Shown: positions 28,225-38,571, counted from the stretch's first letter. The stretch: DNA of 64,000 bases from an uncultured Eubacterium sp. (GCA_945946665.1 CAMEWO010000003.1:62001-126000), one strand, 5' to 3'. Made by a program: numbers and translations. The notes: a model not told the origin generated them from the sequence alone.

Positions 28225-28976
28225 ATAATATACTTTTGATTTCAGAGGTACAGGGGTATCTTGCTATAACAACACAGGAAAAGCTTCAAAGTTTTGATTT
28301 TAAGGTTATTTCAACAAAGAATGATGCCAGCGAGATTGATAATATAAAGGATCAGTTATGTGCTATTGTTGTATATTGCAGCGAGAATTTGGTAAATGAC
28401 AGGCAGTTCCTTATATATCTTAAGGATAAGGCGCTGGAAGATGATGTTATGGTGTTTGCTGTAGGTAATTCCGCTGAATTAAAGGCTGTTGAGGAAGTTA
28501 TTCCAAAGCAGTATGTTAAGAGCATGCAGCGTCCTATCAATGTTAATGAACTGGCGGAAGCGATTAATACACATATTGAAGTAGTAGGAACAGCTATTAA
28601 GAAAAAAATTCTTGTGGTGGATGATTCTGGAGCGATGCTCCGTAATGTCAAGGCATGGCTTGGACAGAAGTATCAGGTAATACCAGCTAACTCAGGAGCC
28701 ATGGCAATTAAATATCTTGCCATGAACAGACCTGACCTGATTCTTTTGGACTATGAGATGCCAATATGTGATGGTAAACAGGTTCTGGAGATGATAAGAA
28801 GCGAGAAGGACTTTGCAGATATTCCGGTTATTTTCCTTACAAGTAAGGGTGATAAGGAAAGTGTCATGAATGTAATGGCTTTGAAACCGGAGGGGTATCT
28901 TCTTAAAACTATGGAGCCATATCAGATTGTAAAGGCTGTCAATGAATTCTTTGAAAAGAGAAAGGCACAGGAGTAA
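28221..28976 (+). CDS. Double-receiver response regulator without output domain
   Basis: 251 residues in two receiver folds. The first (1-125) lacks a clear phosphoacceptor aspartate (AIVVYCSEN at that strand) and is probably degenerate. The second (about 128-250) is canonical: [30 protein letters not shown], and an L-LK end (YLLKTM). No DNA-binding or enzyme domain follows. The ATGA overlap with the hybrid kinase suggests they act together, the HPt probably passing phosphate to this protein. Its stop codon lies inside the outer arm of the large palindrome. Confidence 0.85.
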   Translation: MNNILLISEVQGYLAITTQEKLQSFDFKVISTKNDASEIDNIKDQLCAIVVYCSENLVNDRQFLIYLKDKALEDDVMVFAVGNSAELKAVEEVIPKQYVKSMQRPINVNELAEAINTHIEVVGTAIKKKILVVDDSGAMLRNVKAWLGQKYQVIPANSGAMAIKYLAMNRPDLILLDYEMPICDGKQVLEMIRSEKDFADIPVIFLTSKGDKESVMNVMALKPEGYLLKTMEPYQIVKAVNEFFEKRKAQE

Positions 28977-29594
28977 ATTCTGTGAGTTTCCTTTAATGGA
29001 AACAGCGTGGTATGGTGGCTCTGCCTGACTAGCAGTATATTTCAGCAACTGCCCGAATGGTGGTAACTTAGGCTATACCACTTAAATAGAAACAGGTCAC
29101 GACGAAGAGAATCTAAGCGTTGCGGCATATATGAATTACACTCGCTTATTTCAGCAACTGCATGAATTATGGCTACTCAGGCTGCACACTTATATAAAAA
29201 AGTCACTACGAAGAGAATCTAAGTTTTGTAACGTATATGAATTACACTCGCTTATTTCACCAATGGGTCAAAACTCAGCCCTACGGGCTTCAAACAGTTG
29301 CCCCATTGCTGGCGAAGTGTAATCCATACACGCTACAAAGCTAAGATTTCTTCTAATGTGACTTTTTTATATAAGTGTGCAGCCTGAGTAGCCATAATTC
29401 ATGCAGTTGCTGAAATAAGCGAGTGTAATTCATATACGCCTCAGCGCTAAGATTTCTTCTAAATGTGACATGTTTCTATTTAAGTGGTACAACCTAAGCT
29501 GCCACCATTTGGGTAGTTGCTGAAATATACCACTAGTCAGGCAGAGCCACCGTACCACGCTGTTTTTATTTTCAGGGAGCTGACAGAATTTACT
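28972..29594. repeat. Large near-palindromic array of about 106-109-nt units
   Basis: The region 28977-29632 has no convincing gene. AGTAAATTCTGTGAG (28972) mirrors CTGACAGAATTTACT (29580-29594), and from AAACAGCGTGG (29000) to CCACGCTGTTT (29565) both arms match at roughly 90 percent. The 79 nt at 29128-29206 are the exact reverse complement of 29358-29436. Each arm holds two tandem units beginning TTCAGCAACTG (29041 and 29150 on the left), each containing a GTCAC...GAAGA...CTAAG core and ATGAATTACACTCGCTT. The centre is a stem CAATGGG/CCCATTG with inner GCCC/GGGC. As RNA it would fold to one very long hairpin. It lies between convergent genes. Function is unknown. Confidence 0.85.
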
Positions 29595-29632
29595 TTGTGG
29601 AGAGGGTGGCTGATAATATTTAAGTATAATTA

Positions 29633-31664
29633 TTATGAAAAACGATTAATGATGTCAACAATCTCATTTGCGTTTTCTGTGTTTTTGTTTACAATGACTG
29701 ACATAGATTCAGCAGTCTCAGATGTAAGATTTGCTTTGTCAATAATATCTTGAATATTAACATTGTCATCAGATGGCATATGGGACACATTCTGTATCTG
29801 AGAATGGATATTCTGTACAGTACTTGAAAATATCTTTGATGCTTCTGATATATTTGCAATAATTTCCTGGATATCCTTAATTGAACTATAGTAATCTTCT
29901 GTAGCATTGGATAGTTCTGTAAACTGGTTTTGAACATCGTTTTGTAAGAATAAAATAATCTGGTCAAAACATGCTTTGACATTAGCAATATTGGTTCGTG
30001 TTTCGGTACAGATATTCTGAATCTGTGTAGCTGTCTCGGATGAACTTGTAGCAAGATTGCCTATCTCCGAAGCAACAACGGCAAATCCTTTTCCTGCTTC
30101 ACCTGCTCTGGCAGCTTCGATAGAAGCGTTGAGAGAAAGAAGGTTGGTCTGGCTTGTTATGTCAAGTATCTGGGATGCCATTTCATCAATTTTCATTAGT
30201 GATTGTAATTCATTGATTGCCTGTTCAATGGATTTCTGATTCTGGGCAATCTGTTTGTTGGTATTTTCTAATGTTGATGTTGCAAGATGCTGCATCTGTT
30301 CTATTTTTGAAAGTAATTGAGTACTGTGTTCATTACCATCAGCGATTTTTTCTTCAACATTTGAGACAACGTCTGTCATTATGGTTATCTCTCTGGCCAC
30401 CTCAAGCACTGTAGTGTCTATTTCCTCAGCCCTCTTTGCATATGTAGTGGTTGATGTGGAGTTGTCATTAATACAGCTGATTAATAGATTGGAAGAATCT
30501 TGCATGGCAGAGGCAGTTTTATTAAGAGAATCTGAACAGCTTGATAGAGTATTAACAATATCATGCATTGTGTCATATAGCGAATTTAATGAAGTGGCTA
30601 TTTTACCAATCTCATTGGTTCTGCCAATCCATGGTGTCAATTTATCGTGTTTGTTAAGATTGAGTTTGCTGAGATTGACAATGGACTCCCTGACATACTT
30701 TAATGGTTTCATGCTTATGTATACCATAATAAATGCCAATATACTTATTACAAGAACAAAAAATGCACATATTATGGCAAGAATAAGCATATTCTTGTTT
30801 GCCATTGCATATATATTACTCTCGCTGTCATATGAAACAACAGCCCATCCGTGTTCTTCAATTGCCTGATAGCTGGCAATATACTTCTTGGAATTCACAG
30901 AATACTTTAATTCTCCAGATTGATTACCTGATTTAATCTGTTCCGAAACATTCAGAAGCATATCGTCTTTGATTTCAGTTGCAATCAGGGAACGGTCATC
31001 TGCTGTGATGTACATAGCATCCTGCACATTAATCATATAATATTTTGAGGTGCTTTCATTATCAAGAAACCTATTCAAAATCTGCTCAAGATCTTCGACA
31101 AATGGTCCACCGCCAACATATCCTACTATTGTGCTGCCGTTAGTATCAAAAACAGGACAGTACATGGACAGAATAAGCTTGCCGGAAGCTGGTGAAATAA
31201 TTATTCCGGCATTATATAGTCCGCTTCTTGAAGTAATTTCATTCTGCAGAGCTTTTAAACTGTCGCCTTTTCTTGTGGTCATACCTACTGCGCTAGGAGT
31301 AGAATGGACGATAACATGGGAGTTCCACTCGCCTACATATATTCCTTCCCAATTTTCCAAATCGGAAAAGTAGTTATTTGTATATTCCTGCGCATAGGCA
31401 AGTTTTTGTATTAGATGGATCTTTTAAAGCATCTCTTATTACAGGAGTTTTGCTGTATGCTGTGAGAATAGATTCCTGTCGTGCAATATATTCTTGAATC
31501 ATTCTGGCCTGGGATTGAAGATTGTCCTGCACATGTTTACGTTCAGAATTATTTATAAGTGTTTTTAATATTCCGTTGGCTGTTATGTATAACATGGACA
31601 TGCACAGGACGACGATACACATAATTCCAAGTGCAATTTTTTTGCTTAATTTCCAATTTTTCAT
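29633..31664 (-). pseudogene. Frameshifted methyl-accepting chemotaxis protein
   Basis: Two ORFs together make one chemoreceptor. The N-terminal part (start ATG at 31664 with GGAGGG 9 nt upstream; MKNWKLSKK and a membrane helix) reads ...KDPSNTK and then hits a stop at 31374. The rest continues in another frame ([23 protein letters not shown]) to 29633. It carries a dCACHE-like ligand domain, a second helix, HAMP, and the signalling hairpin tip [32 protein letters not shown]. Dropping one base in the run of five A/T at 31403-31407 joins the frames. The cause may be a real mutation, phase variation or sequencing error. No other chemotaxis gene is nearby. Confidence 0.85.
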
Positions 31665-31737
31665 ACTATGATTCCCTCCACCCACATTTTTGTTAATTAT
31701 ATATTCTGACCAGTAGTCAATTTTGTGGATATTCATG

Positions 31738-31766
31738 TTGACATGTAGGAAAATACAGTGTATTAT
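31738..31766 (+). promoter_or_regulatory. Promoter of the copper operon
   Basis: TTGACA (31738-31743), a 17-nt spacer and TATTAT (31761-31766), a near-consensus vegetative promoter 50 nt before csoR. Confidence 0.78.
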
Positions 31767-31774
31767 CTCTACTG

Positions 31775-31797
31775 CATATACCTGTATGGGGTATATG
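31775..31797 (+). promoter_or_regulatory. CsoR-type operator
   Basis: The dyad CATATACC-N7-GGTATATG just after the promoter resembles CsoR sites of the TACCC...GGGTA type. Repressor bound here would block the start of csoR-copA until Cu(I) releases it. Confidence 0.62.
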
Positions 31798-31816
31798 TTT
31801 CTAAAGGAGAAAAAAT

Positions 31817-32119
31817 ATGGATAATACAAATTGTACATGTGGGAAGACTAAAAAGAGGACGGAGAAGGAATATAAGGATCTGATGAACAGACTGAGCAGA
31901 ATTGAAGGGCAAGTAAGAGGAGTTAAGAATATGCTGGAAAATGATGCATATTGTCCTGATATTCTTATTCAGGTATCAGCGATTAACTCGGCTCTCAACA
32001 GTTTTAATAAAGTGCTTATAGCAAATCATATAAGAGAGTGTGTGGTTAACGACCTTCATGAGGGCAAAGATGAGACAGCAGAGGAATTGATTACGGTATG
32101 CCATAAGATTATGAAGTGA
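31817..32119 (+). CDS. csoR: Copper-sensing repressor CsoR
   Basis: All-helical DUF156 repressor of 100 residues. The core LSRIEGQVRGVKNMLEND is the family signature. The Cu(I) ligands are seen as Cys in DAYCPDI and His/Cys in ANHIRECV, the C-H-C pattern of copper sensors. The N-terminal CTCGK might also bind metal. It lies directly before copA and behind a matching operator, so it likely represses the operon. Confidence 0.92.
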   Translation: MDNTNCTCGKTKKRTEKEYKDLMNRLSRIEGQVRGVKNMLENDAYCPDILIQVSAINSALNSFNKVLIANHIRECVVNDLHEGKDETAEELITVCHKIMK

Positions 32120-32216
32120 TTGAAGAATATTGATTTGCATGTAAATTGATTCAGGTATTATATGGTGACAGTCTGCCATACAGAATTGAGAAAGAGGATT
32201 AATACAGAGGATTTAT

Positions 32217-34889
32217 ATGGAAAAATATAGAGTGACTGGAATGAGCTGTGCGGCATGCAGTGCCAGGGTGGAAAAGGCTGTATCGAAGGTGGAGGGAGTT
32301 ACTTCATGTTCTGTAAGTCTTCTCACTAATTCAATGGGCGTGGAAGGCAGTGCAAAGGAAGAGGATATTATCAGCGCAGTGAAGAAGGCTGGATATGGAG
32401 CGTCAAAAGAAAATAATATATCACACAATAATGAATCGTACAGTGGTAGACTGGATGGCGGTGAAACATATAGCAGGGATGGGTCATTTAATTCTGATAA
32501 TGAGGATTATCTAAAGGATAAGGAAACTCCCGCCTTAAAGAAGCGGTTAATTGCATCTTTCGGATTTCTTATTGTTCTTATGTATATTTCCATGGGGCAT
32601 ATGATGTGGAACTGGCCCCTTCCACAGATTCTTTATAATAACCATATTGCAATGGGACTTATACAGATGCTTCTTACTATTGCAATTATGGTAATTAACC
32701 AGAGATTCTTTATAAGTGGATTTAAGGGACTAATTAATGGAGCACCAAATATGGATACCCTTGTTGCACTTGGAAGCACAGCAGCGTTTGTATACAGTAC
32801 ATGGGTGCTTTTTGCAATGACAGATGCTGCAACAAGAGGAGATGTGGCTCAAGTTGAACATTTAATGCATGAGTTTTATTTTGAATCAGCAGCAATGATT
32901 CTAACTCTTATCACGCTGGGCAAGATGCTTGAGGCAAGAGCTAAGGGAAAGACAACAGATGCACTTAAAGGTCTTATTAAGCTGGCACCTAAAACTGCAA
33001 CACTGGTAAAAGACGGAAAAGAGTCAGTAGTAGCAGTATCCCAGGTAAAAACTGGTGATACATTCGTGGTAAAGCCGGGGGAGAGTATTCCTGTAGATGG
33101 AGTGGTTGTTAAGGGCAGCAGTGCTGTGAATGAATCTGCTCTTACTGGTGAAAGTATTCCAGTGGACAAGCAGGAAGGAGATTCGGTATCTGCTGCAACT
33201 ATAAACCAGTCGGGACATCTTGTGTGTACTGCCACACGAGTGGGACAGGACACAACCCTTTCTGTTATTATAAGGATGGTGAGCGATGCGGCGGCTACAA
33301 AAGCACCTGTGGCAAAGGTTGCTGACAGAGTATCGGGAGTATTTGTGCCGGCAGTTATAGTAATTGCAGTTATTACAACTATTGTCTGGATGATAGCAGG
33401 TCAAAGCATCGGGTATGCCCTGGCAAGGGGAATATCTGTACTGGTTATAAGCTGCCCATGTGCTTTGGGGCTTGCAACTCCTGTTGCTATTATGGTTGGT
33501 AATGGCATGGGGGCAAAGCATGGAATAATGTTTAAGACTGCGGCTTCTCTGGAAATGGCAGGGAAGGTTCAGATTGCAGTGATGGATAAAACAGGAACTA
33601 TAACCAGAGGGGAACCAGAGGTTACAGATGTATTCTGCTGTGAGGAAGTTAAGAAAAATGAACTGCTTAGATTCGCCTTTGAATTGGAGAAAATGAGTGA
33701 ACATCCTCTTGGCAAGGCTGTTGTAAAATATGTCAGCGGTCTGGAATTAGAAATGGATAATTACAGTAATGATAAGGGTGATATTTCTGATAAAAACAGG
33801 GATGAGGTTACCGGCTTCCGTGTTCTTCCTGGTAATGGTCTTTCTGGAATGTATCGTGGTAAGAAGCTGGTTGGTGGAAGTTTAAAATATGTATCAAATC
33901 AGGTAGATGTTGATTACAGGACGAAAACAATATATGATGAATATGCCTGTCAGGGAAAAACACCAGTTTTATTTGCCTATGATGATAAAATACTTGGAGT
34001 GATTGCAATAGCAGATGTAATAAAGGAGGAGAGTCCGGAAGCTGTAAGGCAGTTGAAAAATATGGGAATTGCAGTGGTAATGCTGACAGGAGACAATGAA
34101 CGGACTGCCAGGGCAATGGGAAAACAGGCAGGGGTTGATTATGTTGTGGCAGAGGTCCTTCCTGATGAGAAGGAAAAGGTAATAAAGAAACTTCAGACAC
34201 TTGGAAAGGTTGCCATGATTGGAGATGGAATAAATGATGCTCCGGCTTTGACAAGAGCAGATACATCCATAGCAATTGGAGCAGGAACAGATATAGCAAT
34301 AGATGCGGCTGATGTGGTTCTTGTAAAGAGCAGGCTTACAGATGTTCCTGCAGCTATAAGGCTCAGCCGTGCTACTCTTACTAATATTCATGAGAATCTG
34401 TTCTGGGCATTTTTCTATAACATTATCGGAATACCACTGGCAGCAGGTGTGTGGATTTCTTTGACGGGATGGTCTCTTAACCCTATGTTTGGTGCGGCTG
34501 CCATGAGTTTATCCAGCTTCTGTGTAGTTAGTAATGCCCTTCGTCTTAATCTGTTTAAGATGAATGATTCAGGGAAAGATAAAGCTGTCAGGAAACAGGT
34601 TGTGATTCCTGAAGGGTTTATTGATATTAAAAAAGAAGTTCAAAAAGAAAATTTTAGAGATGAAAGAAGGACGAAAAATATGGAAAAGACAATGAAAATT
34701 GAAGGAATGATGTGTGGACACTGTGAGAACACAGTTAAAAAGGCGCTTGAAGCTCTGGAACAGGTCAGCGGGGCAGAGGTTAGCCATAAAGATGGAACGG
34801 CTGTTGTGAAGCTTACAGGTGAGATTAGTGATGATGTGCTGAGAAAAGCTGTTGAAGATAAAGATTATAAGGTTACTTCTATTCAGTAA
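32217..34889 (+). CDS. copA: Copper-exporting P1B-type ATPase with fused C-terminal CopZ domain
   Basis: Pumps Cu(I) out of the cell. 890 residues: N-terminal HMA domain with GMSCAACSARVEKA, eight membrane helices, the TGES actuator loop, the transport motif SCPCALGLATP, the phosphorylation site DKTGTIT, a P-domain MLTGDNERTA and GDGINDAPAL. After the last helices a linker of about 45 residues leads to a second HMA (MEGMMCGHC-like: EGMMCGHCENTVKKAL) at about 822-890. This tail is exactly a CopZ-length chaperone fused to CopA. An internal ribosome site before Met 822 could make free CopZ too. It follows csoR by 97 nt; a MATE gene follows after 17 nt. Confidence 0.94.
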   Translation: MEKYRVTGMSCAACSARVEKAVSKVEGVTSCSVSLLTNSMGVEGSAKEEDIISAVKKAGYGASKENNISHNNESYSGRLDGGETYSRDGSFNSDNEDYLKDKETPALKKRLIASFGFLIVLMYISMGHMMWNWPLPQILYNNHIAMGLIQMLLTIAIMVINQRFFISGFKGLINGAPNMDTLVALGSTAAFVYSTWVLFAMTDAATRGDVAQVEHLMHEFYFESAAMILTLITLGKMLEARAKGKTTDALKGLIKLAPKTATLVKDGKESVVAVSQVKTGDTFVVKPGESIPVDGVVVKGSSAVNESALTGESIPVDKQEGDSVSAATINQSGHLVCTATRVGQDTTLSVIIRMVSDAAATKAPVAKVADRVSGVFVPAVIVIAVITTIVWMIAGQSIGYALARGISVLVISCPCALGLATPVAIMVGNGMGAKHGIMFKTAASLEMAGKVQIAVMDKTGTITRGEPEVTDVFCCEEVKKNELLRFAFELEKMSEHPLGKAVVKYVSGLELEMDNYSNDKGDISDKNRDEVTGFRVLPGNGLSGMYRGKKLVGGSLKYVSNQVDVDYRTKTIYDEYACQGKTPVLFAYDDKILGVIAIADVIKEESPEAVRQLKNMGIAVVMLTGDNERTARAMGKQAGVDYVVAEVLPDEKEKVIKKLQTLGKVAMIGDGINDAPALTRADTSIAIGAGTDIAIDAADVVLVKSRLTDVPAAIRLSRATLTNIHENLFWAFFYNIIGIPLAAGVWISLTGWSLNPMFGAAAMSLSSFCVVSNALRLNLFKMNDSGKDKAVRKQVVIPEGFIDIKKEVQKENFRDERRTKNMEKTMKIEGMMCGHCENTVKKALEALEQVSGAEVSHKDGTAVVKLTGEISDDVLRKAVEDKDYKVTSIQ
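34667..34682 (+). promoter_or_regulatory. Internal Shine-Dalgarno and ATG for free CopZ
   Basis: AAGGA (34667-34671) lies 8 nt before an in-frame ATG at 34680. Translation from there would give a 69-residue HMA protein (MEKTMKIEGMMCGHC...), the usual CopZ size. This is an inference from spacing and domain limits. Confidence 0.5.
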
Positions 34890-34906
34890 TATACAGGGGT
34901 GAAGAT

Positions 34907-36277
34907 ATGCGTAATAATGATAAAACACAACAGATTTTCCGGGATGCACCTGTGCCTAAAGCGGTGCTGTATAATGCTGTTCCTTCCATAGTAAGTATGC
35001 TGATGGTTCTTGTATACAATCTGGCAGATACATTTTTTATTGGACAGACGAAGAATCCACTGATGGTGGCAGCGGTATCAGTTTCAACACCTGTGTTCCT
35101 GCTTTTTATGGCAATTGGAATGCTGTTTGGTATTGGCGGTACATCTCTCATAAGCCGTATGCTTGGAGAGGGAAAGAAGGAGACGGCAAAGCATATATCT
35201 TCCTTCTGTTTCTGGACTGGACTTGTTATAGGAATTGTGTCAATGGTGGCGGTTATGGTGTTTGCAGAGCCTATATGCCGTGGAATTGGTGCAAGCAATG
35301 ATACAATAGGATATGCATCTGAATATTTAAGGATTGTGGCTCTTGGAATTCCCTTCCTTATTCTTGGAAATATGCTGAGCAATATTATCCGTGCTGAGGG
35401 ACAGGCAACAATTGCAATGATGGGAATGATTGTTGGTAACCTGGTAAATATTTTATTAGACCCTGTAATGATTCTTGGATTTGGATGGAATGTTGCAGGT
35501 GCAGCCATTGCAACAGTGCTTGGAAATGTATTCGCTGCACTTATTTATGTATGTCATCTTATGTCCAGAAAGACTATGCTGTCTATTAACCCACGTTTGT
35601 ACAGTGCCAGGGGACATATTGCATCAGGCGTGCTTGCTATTGGAATACCGGCTTCTTTAAATAGTATCCTTATGAGTGTTTCTAATATTGTTATCAACTC
35701 TTTTATGGCAAAACATGGAGACCTGGCTCTGGCAGGACTTGGAGTAGCCATGAAGGTCAACATGATTGCAGTAATGCTGCTTATCGGTGTAGGAACAGGA
35801 ATTCAGCCGCTGCTGGGTTATTGTTATGGTGCCGGTAATATTAAGAGATATAATTCAGTTCTTAAGTTTTCACTTGGCTTTGCATTCTGCCTGAGTATGA
35901 TAATGTCGGCTATATGTTACCTTTGGGCAGCTCCCCTGGCAAGAGCCTTTCTTGATAACGATGAGGCATTTTCTTATGCTTTCTCATTTTCAAGGATACT
36001 GATTGCTTCAGGACCTATTCTGGGATTGCTGTTTGTATTTATGAATGCAATCCAGTCAATGGGGGCAGCTATACCTGCGCTTATTCTGTCTGTGAGCAGA
36101 CAGGGAATTATATACATACCTATTTTGCTTATTATTAGTGCTGTTAACAATACTCCGGCTAATCTGGCAATGACACAGCCTTTAACGGACTATTGTGCAG
36201 TTGTTCTGGCGTTTGTATTGTTTATGGTGGCACATCATAAATATTTTAAGAAAAAACTTGAAAATCAGACAGACTGA
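34907..36277 (+). CDS. MATE-family multidrug/cation antiporter
   Basis: 456 residues with twelve predicted helices and the MatE repeat order. The N-terminal half has VPSIVSMLMVLVYNLADTFFIGQT and GGTSLISRMLGEGKK, the typical NorM/DinF-like marks. GGGGTGAAG precedes the ATG. The 17-nt gap after copA suggests co-transcription with the copper genes, but the substrate cannot be read from sequence. Confidence 0.88.
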   Translation: MRNNDKTQQIFRDAPVPKAVLYNAVPSIVSMLMVLVYNLADTFFIGQTKNPLMVAAVSVSTPVFLLFMAIGMLFGIGGTSLISRMLGEGKKETAKHISSFCFWTGLVIGIVSMVAVMVFAEPICRGIGASNDTIGYASEYLRIVALGIPFLILGNMLSNIIRAEGQATIAMMGMIVGNLVNILLDPVMILGFGWNVAGAAIATVLGNVFAALIYVCHLMSRKTMLSINPRLYSARGHIASGVLAIGIPASLNSILMSVSNIVINSFMAKHGDLALAGLGVAMKVNMIAVMLLIGVGTGIQPLLGYCYGAGNIKRYNSVLKFSLGFAFCLSMIMSAICYLWAAPLARAFLDNDEAFSYAFSFSRILIASGPILGLLFVFMNAIQSMGAAIPALILSVSRQGIIYIPILLIISAVNNTPANLAMTQPLTDYCAVVLAFVLFMVAHHKYFKKKLENQTD

Positions 36278-36441
36278 ACCTACATCTTTATACTTTTTTT
36301 AGACATTTGTAATATTAAACCTCTTTTTATTTTTTAGAAAAAATGTTAATATTTGAGAACTTGAGCAGGAACCTGGCTCTTGGTTTCGTGGATGCAAAGC
36401 ATACGCGGAATGGGAATAAAATGAAAAAGGAGAGATTGCAC

Positions 36442-38571
36442 ATGTCTAGAATATTCAAGAATCTTGTGCCATACTGGAAATCCTGTGTAGTAATTGTACT
36501 GCTGCTATTTTTGCAGGCATATTGTGACCTGTCTTTACCAGCATACACTTCAGATATTATTGATACAGGAATCCAGAATGGCGGTGTGCTCCATGTGTGT
36601 CCAGAAGCAATTACAGCAAAGGAATTTGAGAATGCTATGCTTTTGATGACGGACTCTGAAAAAGAAACATGGAGGTCTATATATCAACAGGATGGCGATA
36701 TTTATACTTTGAAGGAAAAGAGTAACAAAAAACTTTCAGAGTATGATGAAATCTTTCAGCTTCCACTTATTATTATTAACCAGATGAGTGAAGAGGATGT
36801 TAACCAGATGGCAGCTGCTGTTTCTATGGGAATGATGCCTCAGTCTGCCATAGATGAAATCAGAAACCAGGCATCTGAAAAAATTGATGAAGTGGGAAGT
36901 ACTCTTGTAAAATCCATGGGAATTTCATATGCAAAGAAGCAGGATGCTGCAGCCGGACTGGATATGGATTCAATCCAGACAAGGTATCTGTGGATATCTG
37001 GCGGTAAGATGGTTGTTATGGCACTTATTATGGCAATAACCACAATTCTTGTAGGACTTGTTGCTTCCCGTGTTGCTGCTGGAGTGGGACGTGATCTTCG
37101 TAAGAGTATATACACAAAGGTATTGGGCTTTTCCAATGCAGAGATGGATAAGTTTTCTACCGCATCCCTTATAACAAGAACAACTAATGATATACAACAG
37201 ATTCAGATGGTTACGGTCATGCTTTTAAGAGTTGTGGCATATGCGCCTATTATTGGCGTGGGAGGAGTTATCAGAGTGTATAAGACCGGTGCAGGAATGG
37301 GCTGGATTATTGCTCTGGCATTAGTGGTTATAATGGGTTTTGTTGGACTTCTTATGGCTATTGCCATGCCTAAATTCAAAGCAATGCAGAAACTGGTTGA
37401 TAATGTGAACCTTGTATCAAGGGAAATTCTTACTGGTATTTCTGTTATCCGTGCTTTTGGACGTGAGAAGAAGGAAGAAGAGAGATTCGATAAAGCCAAC
37501 AAAGAGTTAACTGGAACCATGCTGTTTACTAACAGGGTTATGACATTTATGATGCCTGTAATGACATTTATCATGTATGGTATCAACATACTTATTATCT
37601 GGGTTTCAGCCCGAAAGATTGATGAAGGCACACTTCAGGTAGGTGCAATGACAGCATTCATCACTTACTCTATGCAGATTGTAATGTCATTTCTTATGAT
37701 TACAATGATGTCAATCATGCTGCCAAGAGCAGGTGTGGCTGCCAACAGAATTCAGGAAGTCCTTAATGAAGAAAGCTCCATAAAAGATCCTTCTAATCCG
37801 AAAGCAATAGGAGAGTGTAAGGGTGTTGTAAGATTTAACCATGTGCATTTCAAATATAATAATGCAGAGGCGGGTGTCCTTGAGGATATTGATTTCGTGG
37901 CTGAGCCGGGTAAGACTACAGCAATTGTAGGAAGTACAGGATGTGGTAAGTCCACACTTGTAAATCTTGTTCCAAGACTGTATGACGTTACAGAAGGTTC
38001 AATAGAGGTAGACGGAGTAGATATCAGGGAACTGTCAATGTCTGATTTAAGGAAGCAGATAGGATATGTTCCTCAGAAGGGAGTGCTGTTCTCAGGAACA
38101 ATAGCCAGCAACCTAAGATTTGGCCGTGAAGATGCAACAGATAATGATATTGAAGAAGCTGCCCAGATTGCCCAGGCAACAGAATTTATTGAAGAAAAGA
38201 GAGAGAAGTATAGCAGTCATATTGCCCAGGGCGGTACAAATGTTTCCGGTGGCCAGAAGCAGAGACTTTCTATAGCAAGGGCTATTGCAAAGAATCCAAG
38301 GATTTATATATTTGATGATAGTTTTTCTGCGTTGGATTTAAAGACTGATGCAGCATTAAGAAAGGCATTGGCATCTAAAGTTTCCGACGCTACAGTTATT
38401 ATTGTGGCACAGAGAATCAGCACAGTTATGAATGCTGACCAGATTATTGTAATGGAAGAAGGCCGCATTGCAGGGAAGGGAACTCATGAGGAACTTATGA
38501 GGGACTGCGATGTTTACAGACAGATTGCTAAATCTCAGCTGTCAGCTAAAGAATTAGGAGAGGGGGCATAG
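36442..38571 (+). CDS. ABC exporter half-transporter with degenerate ATP site (subunit 1)
   Basis: 709-residue membrane/ATPase fusion. The first helix is followed by an unusually long loop of about 150 residues before helix 2 (seen in BmrC/YheI-like partners), then the remaining helices. The nucleotide domain has Walker A GSTGCGKST, signature NVSGGQKQRLSIA, but IFDDSFSALD places Asp where the catalytic Glu would be, so this site probably does not hydrolyse ATP. ATG 36442 is chosen with AAGGAG 9 nt upstream. It pairs with the next ABC gene as a heterodimer. Confidence 0.88.
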   Translation: MSRIFKNLVPYWKSCVVIVLLLFLQAYCDLSLPAYTSDIIDTGIQNGGVLHVCPEAITAKEFENAMLLMTDSEKETWRSIYQQDGDIYTLKEKSNKKLSEYDEIFQLPLIIINQMSEEDVNQMAAAVSMGMMPQSAIDEIRNQASEKIDEVGSTLVKSMGISYAKKQDAAAGLDMDSIQTRYLWISGGKMVVMALIMAITTILVGLVASRVAAGVGRDLRKSIYTKVLGFSNAEMDKFSTASLITRTTNDIQQIQMVTVMLLRVVAYAPIIGVGGVIRVYKTGAGMGWIIALALVVIMGFVGLLMAIAMPKFKAMQKLVDNVNLVSREILTGISVIRAFGREKKEEERFDKANKELTGTMLFTNRVMTFMMPVMTFIMYGINILIIWVSARKIDEGTLQVGAMTAFITYSMQIVMSFLMITMMSIMLPRAGVAANRIQEVLNEESSIKDPSNPKAIGECKGVVRFNHVHFKYNNAEAGVLEDIDFVAEPGKTTAIVGSTGCGKSTLVNLVPRLYDVTEGSIEVDGVDIRELSMSDLRKQIGYVPQKGVLFSGTIASNLRFGREDATDNDIEEAAQIAQATEFIEEKREKYSSHIAQGGTNVSGGQKQRLSIARAIAKNPRIYIFDDSFSALDLKTDAALRKALASKVSDATVIIVAQRISTVMNADQIIVMEEGRIAGKGTHEELMRDCDVYRQIAKSQLSAKELGEGA

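Noticed and set aside
29131-29322. 63-residue ORF in the palindrome
   Set aside because: It spans one arm, the centre and part of the other arm, has no ribosome site and no family; it is probably a by-product of the repeat.
28972-29594. CRISPR array
   Set aside because: Units are over 100 nt, occur in inverted orientation and have no unique spacers.
32876-33704. Long minus-strand ORFs opposite copA
   Set aside because: They are shadows of the conserved CopA frame with low-complexity composition.
36343-36441. N-terminal extension of the first ABC exporter gene
   Set aside because: No ribosome site at 36343; AAGGAG is correctly placed for ATG 36442 and the extension is not like ABC proteins.
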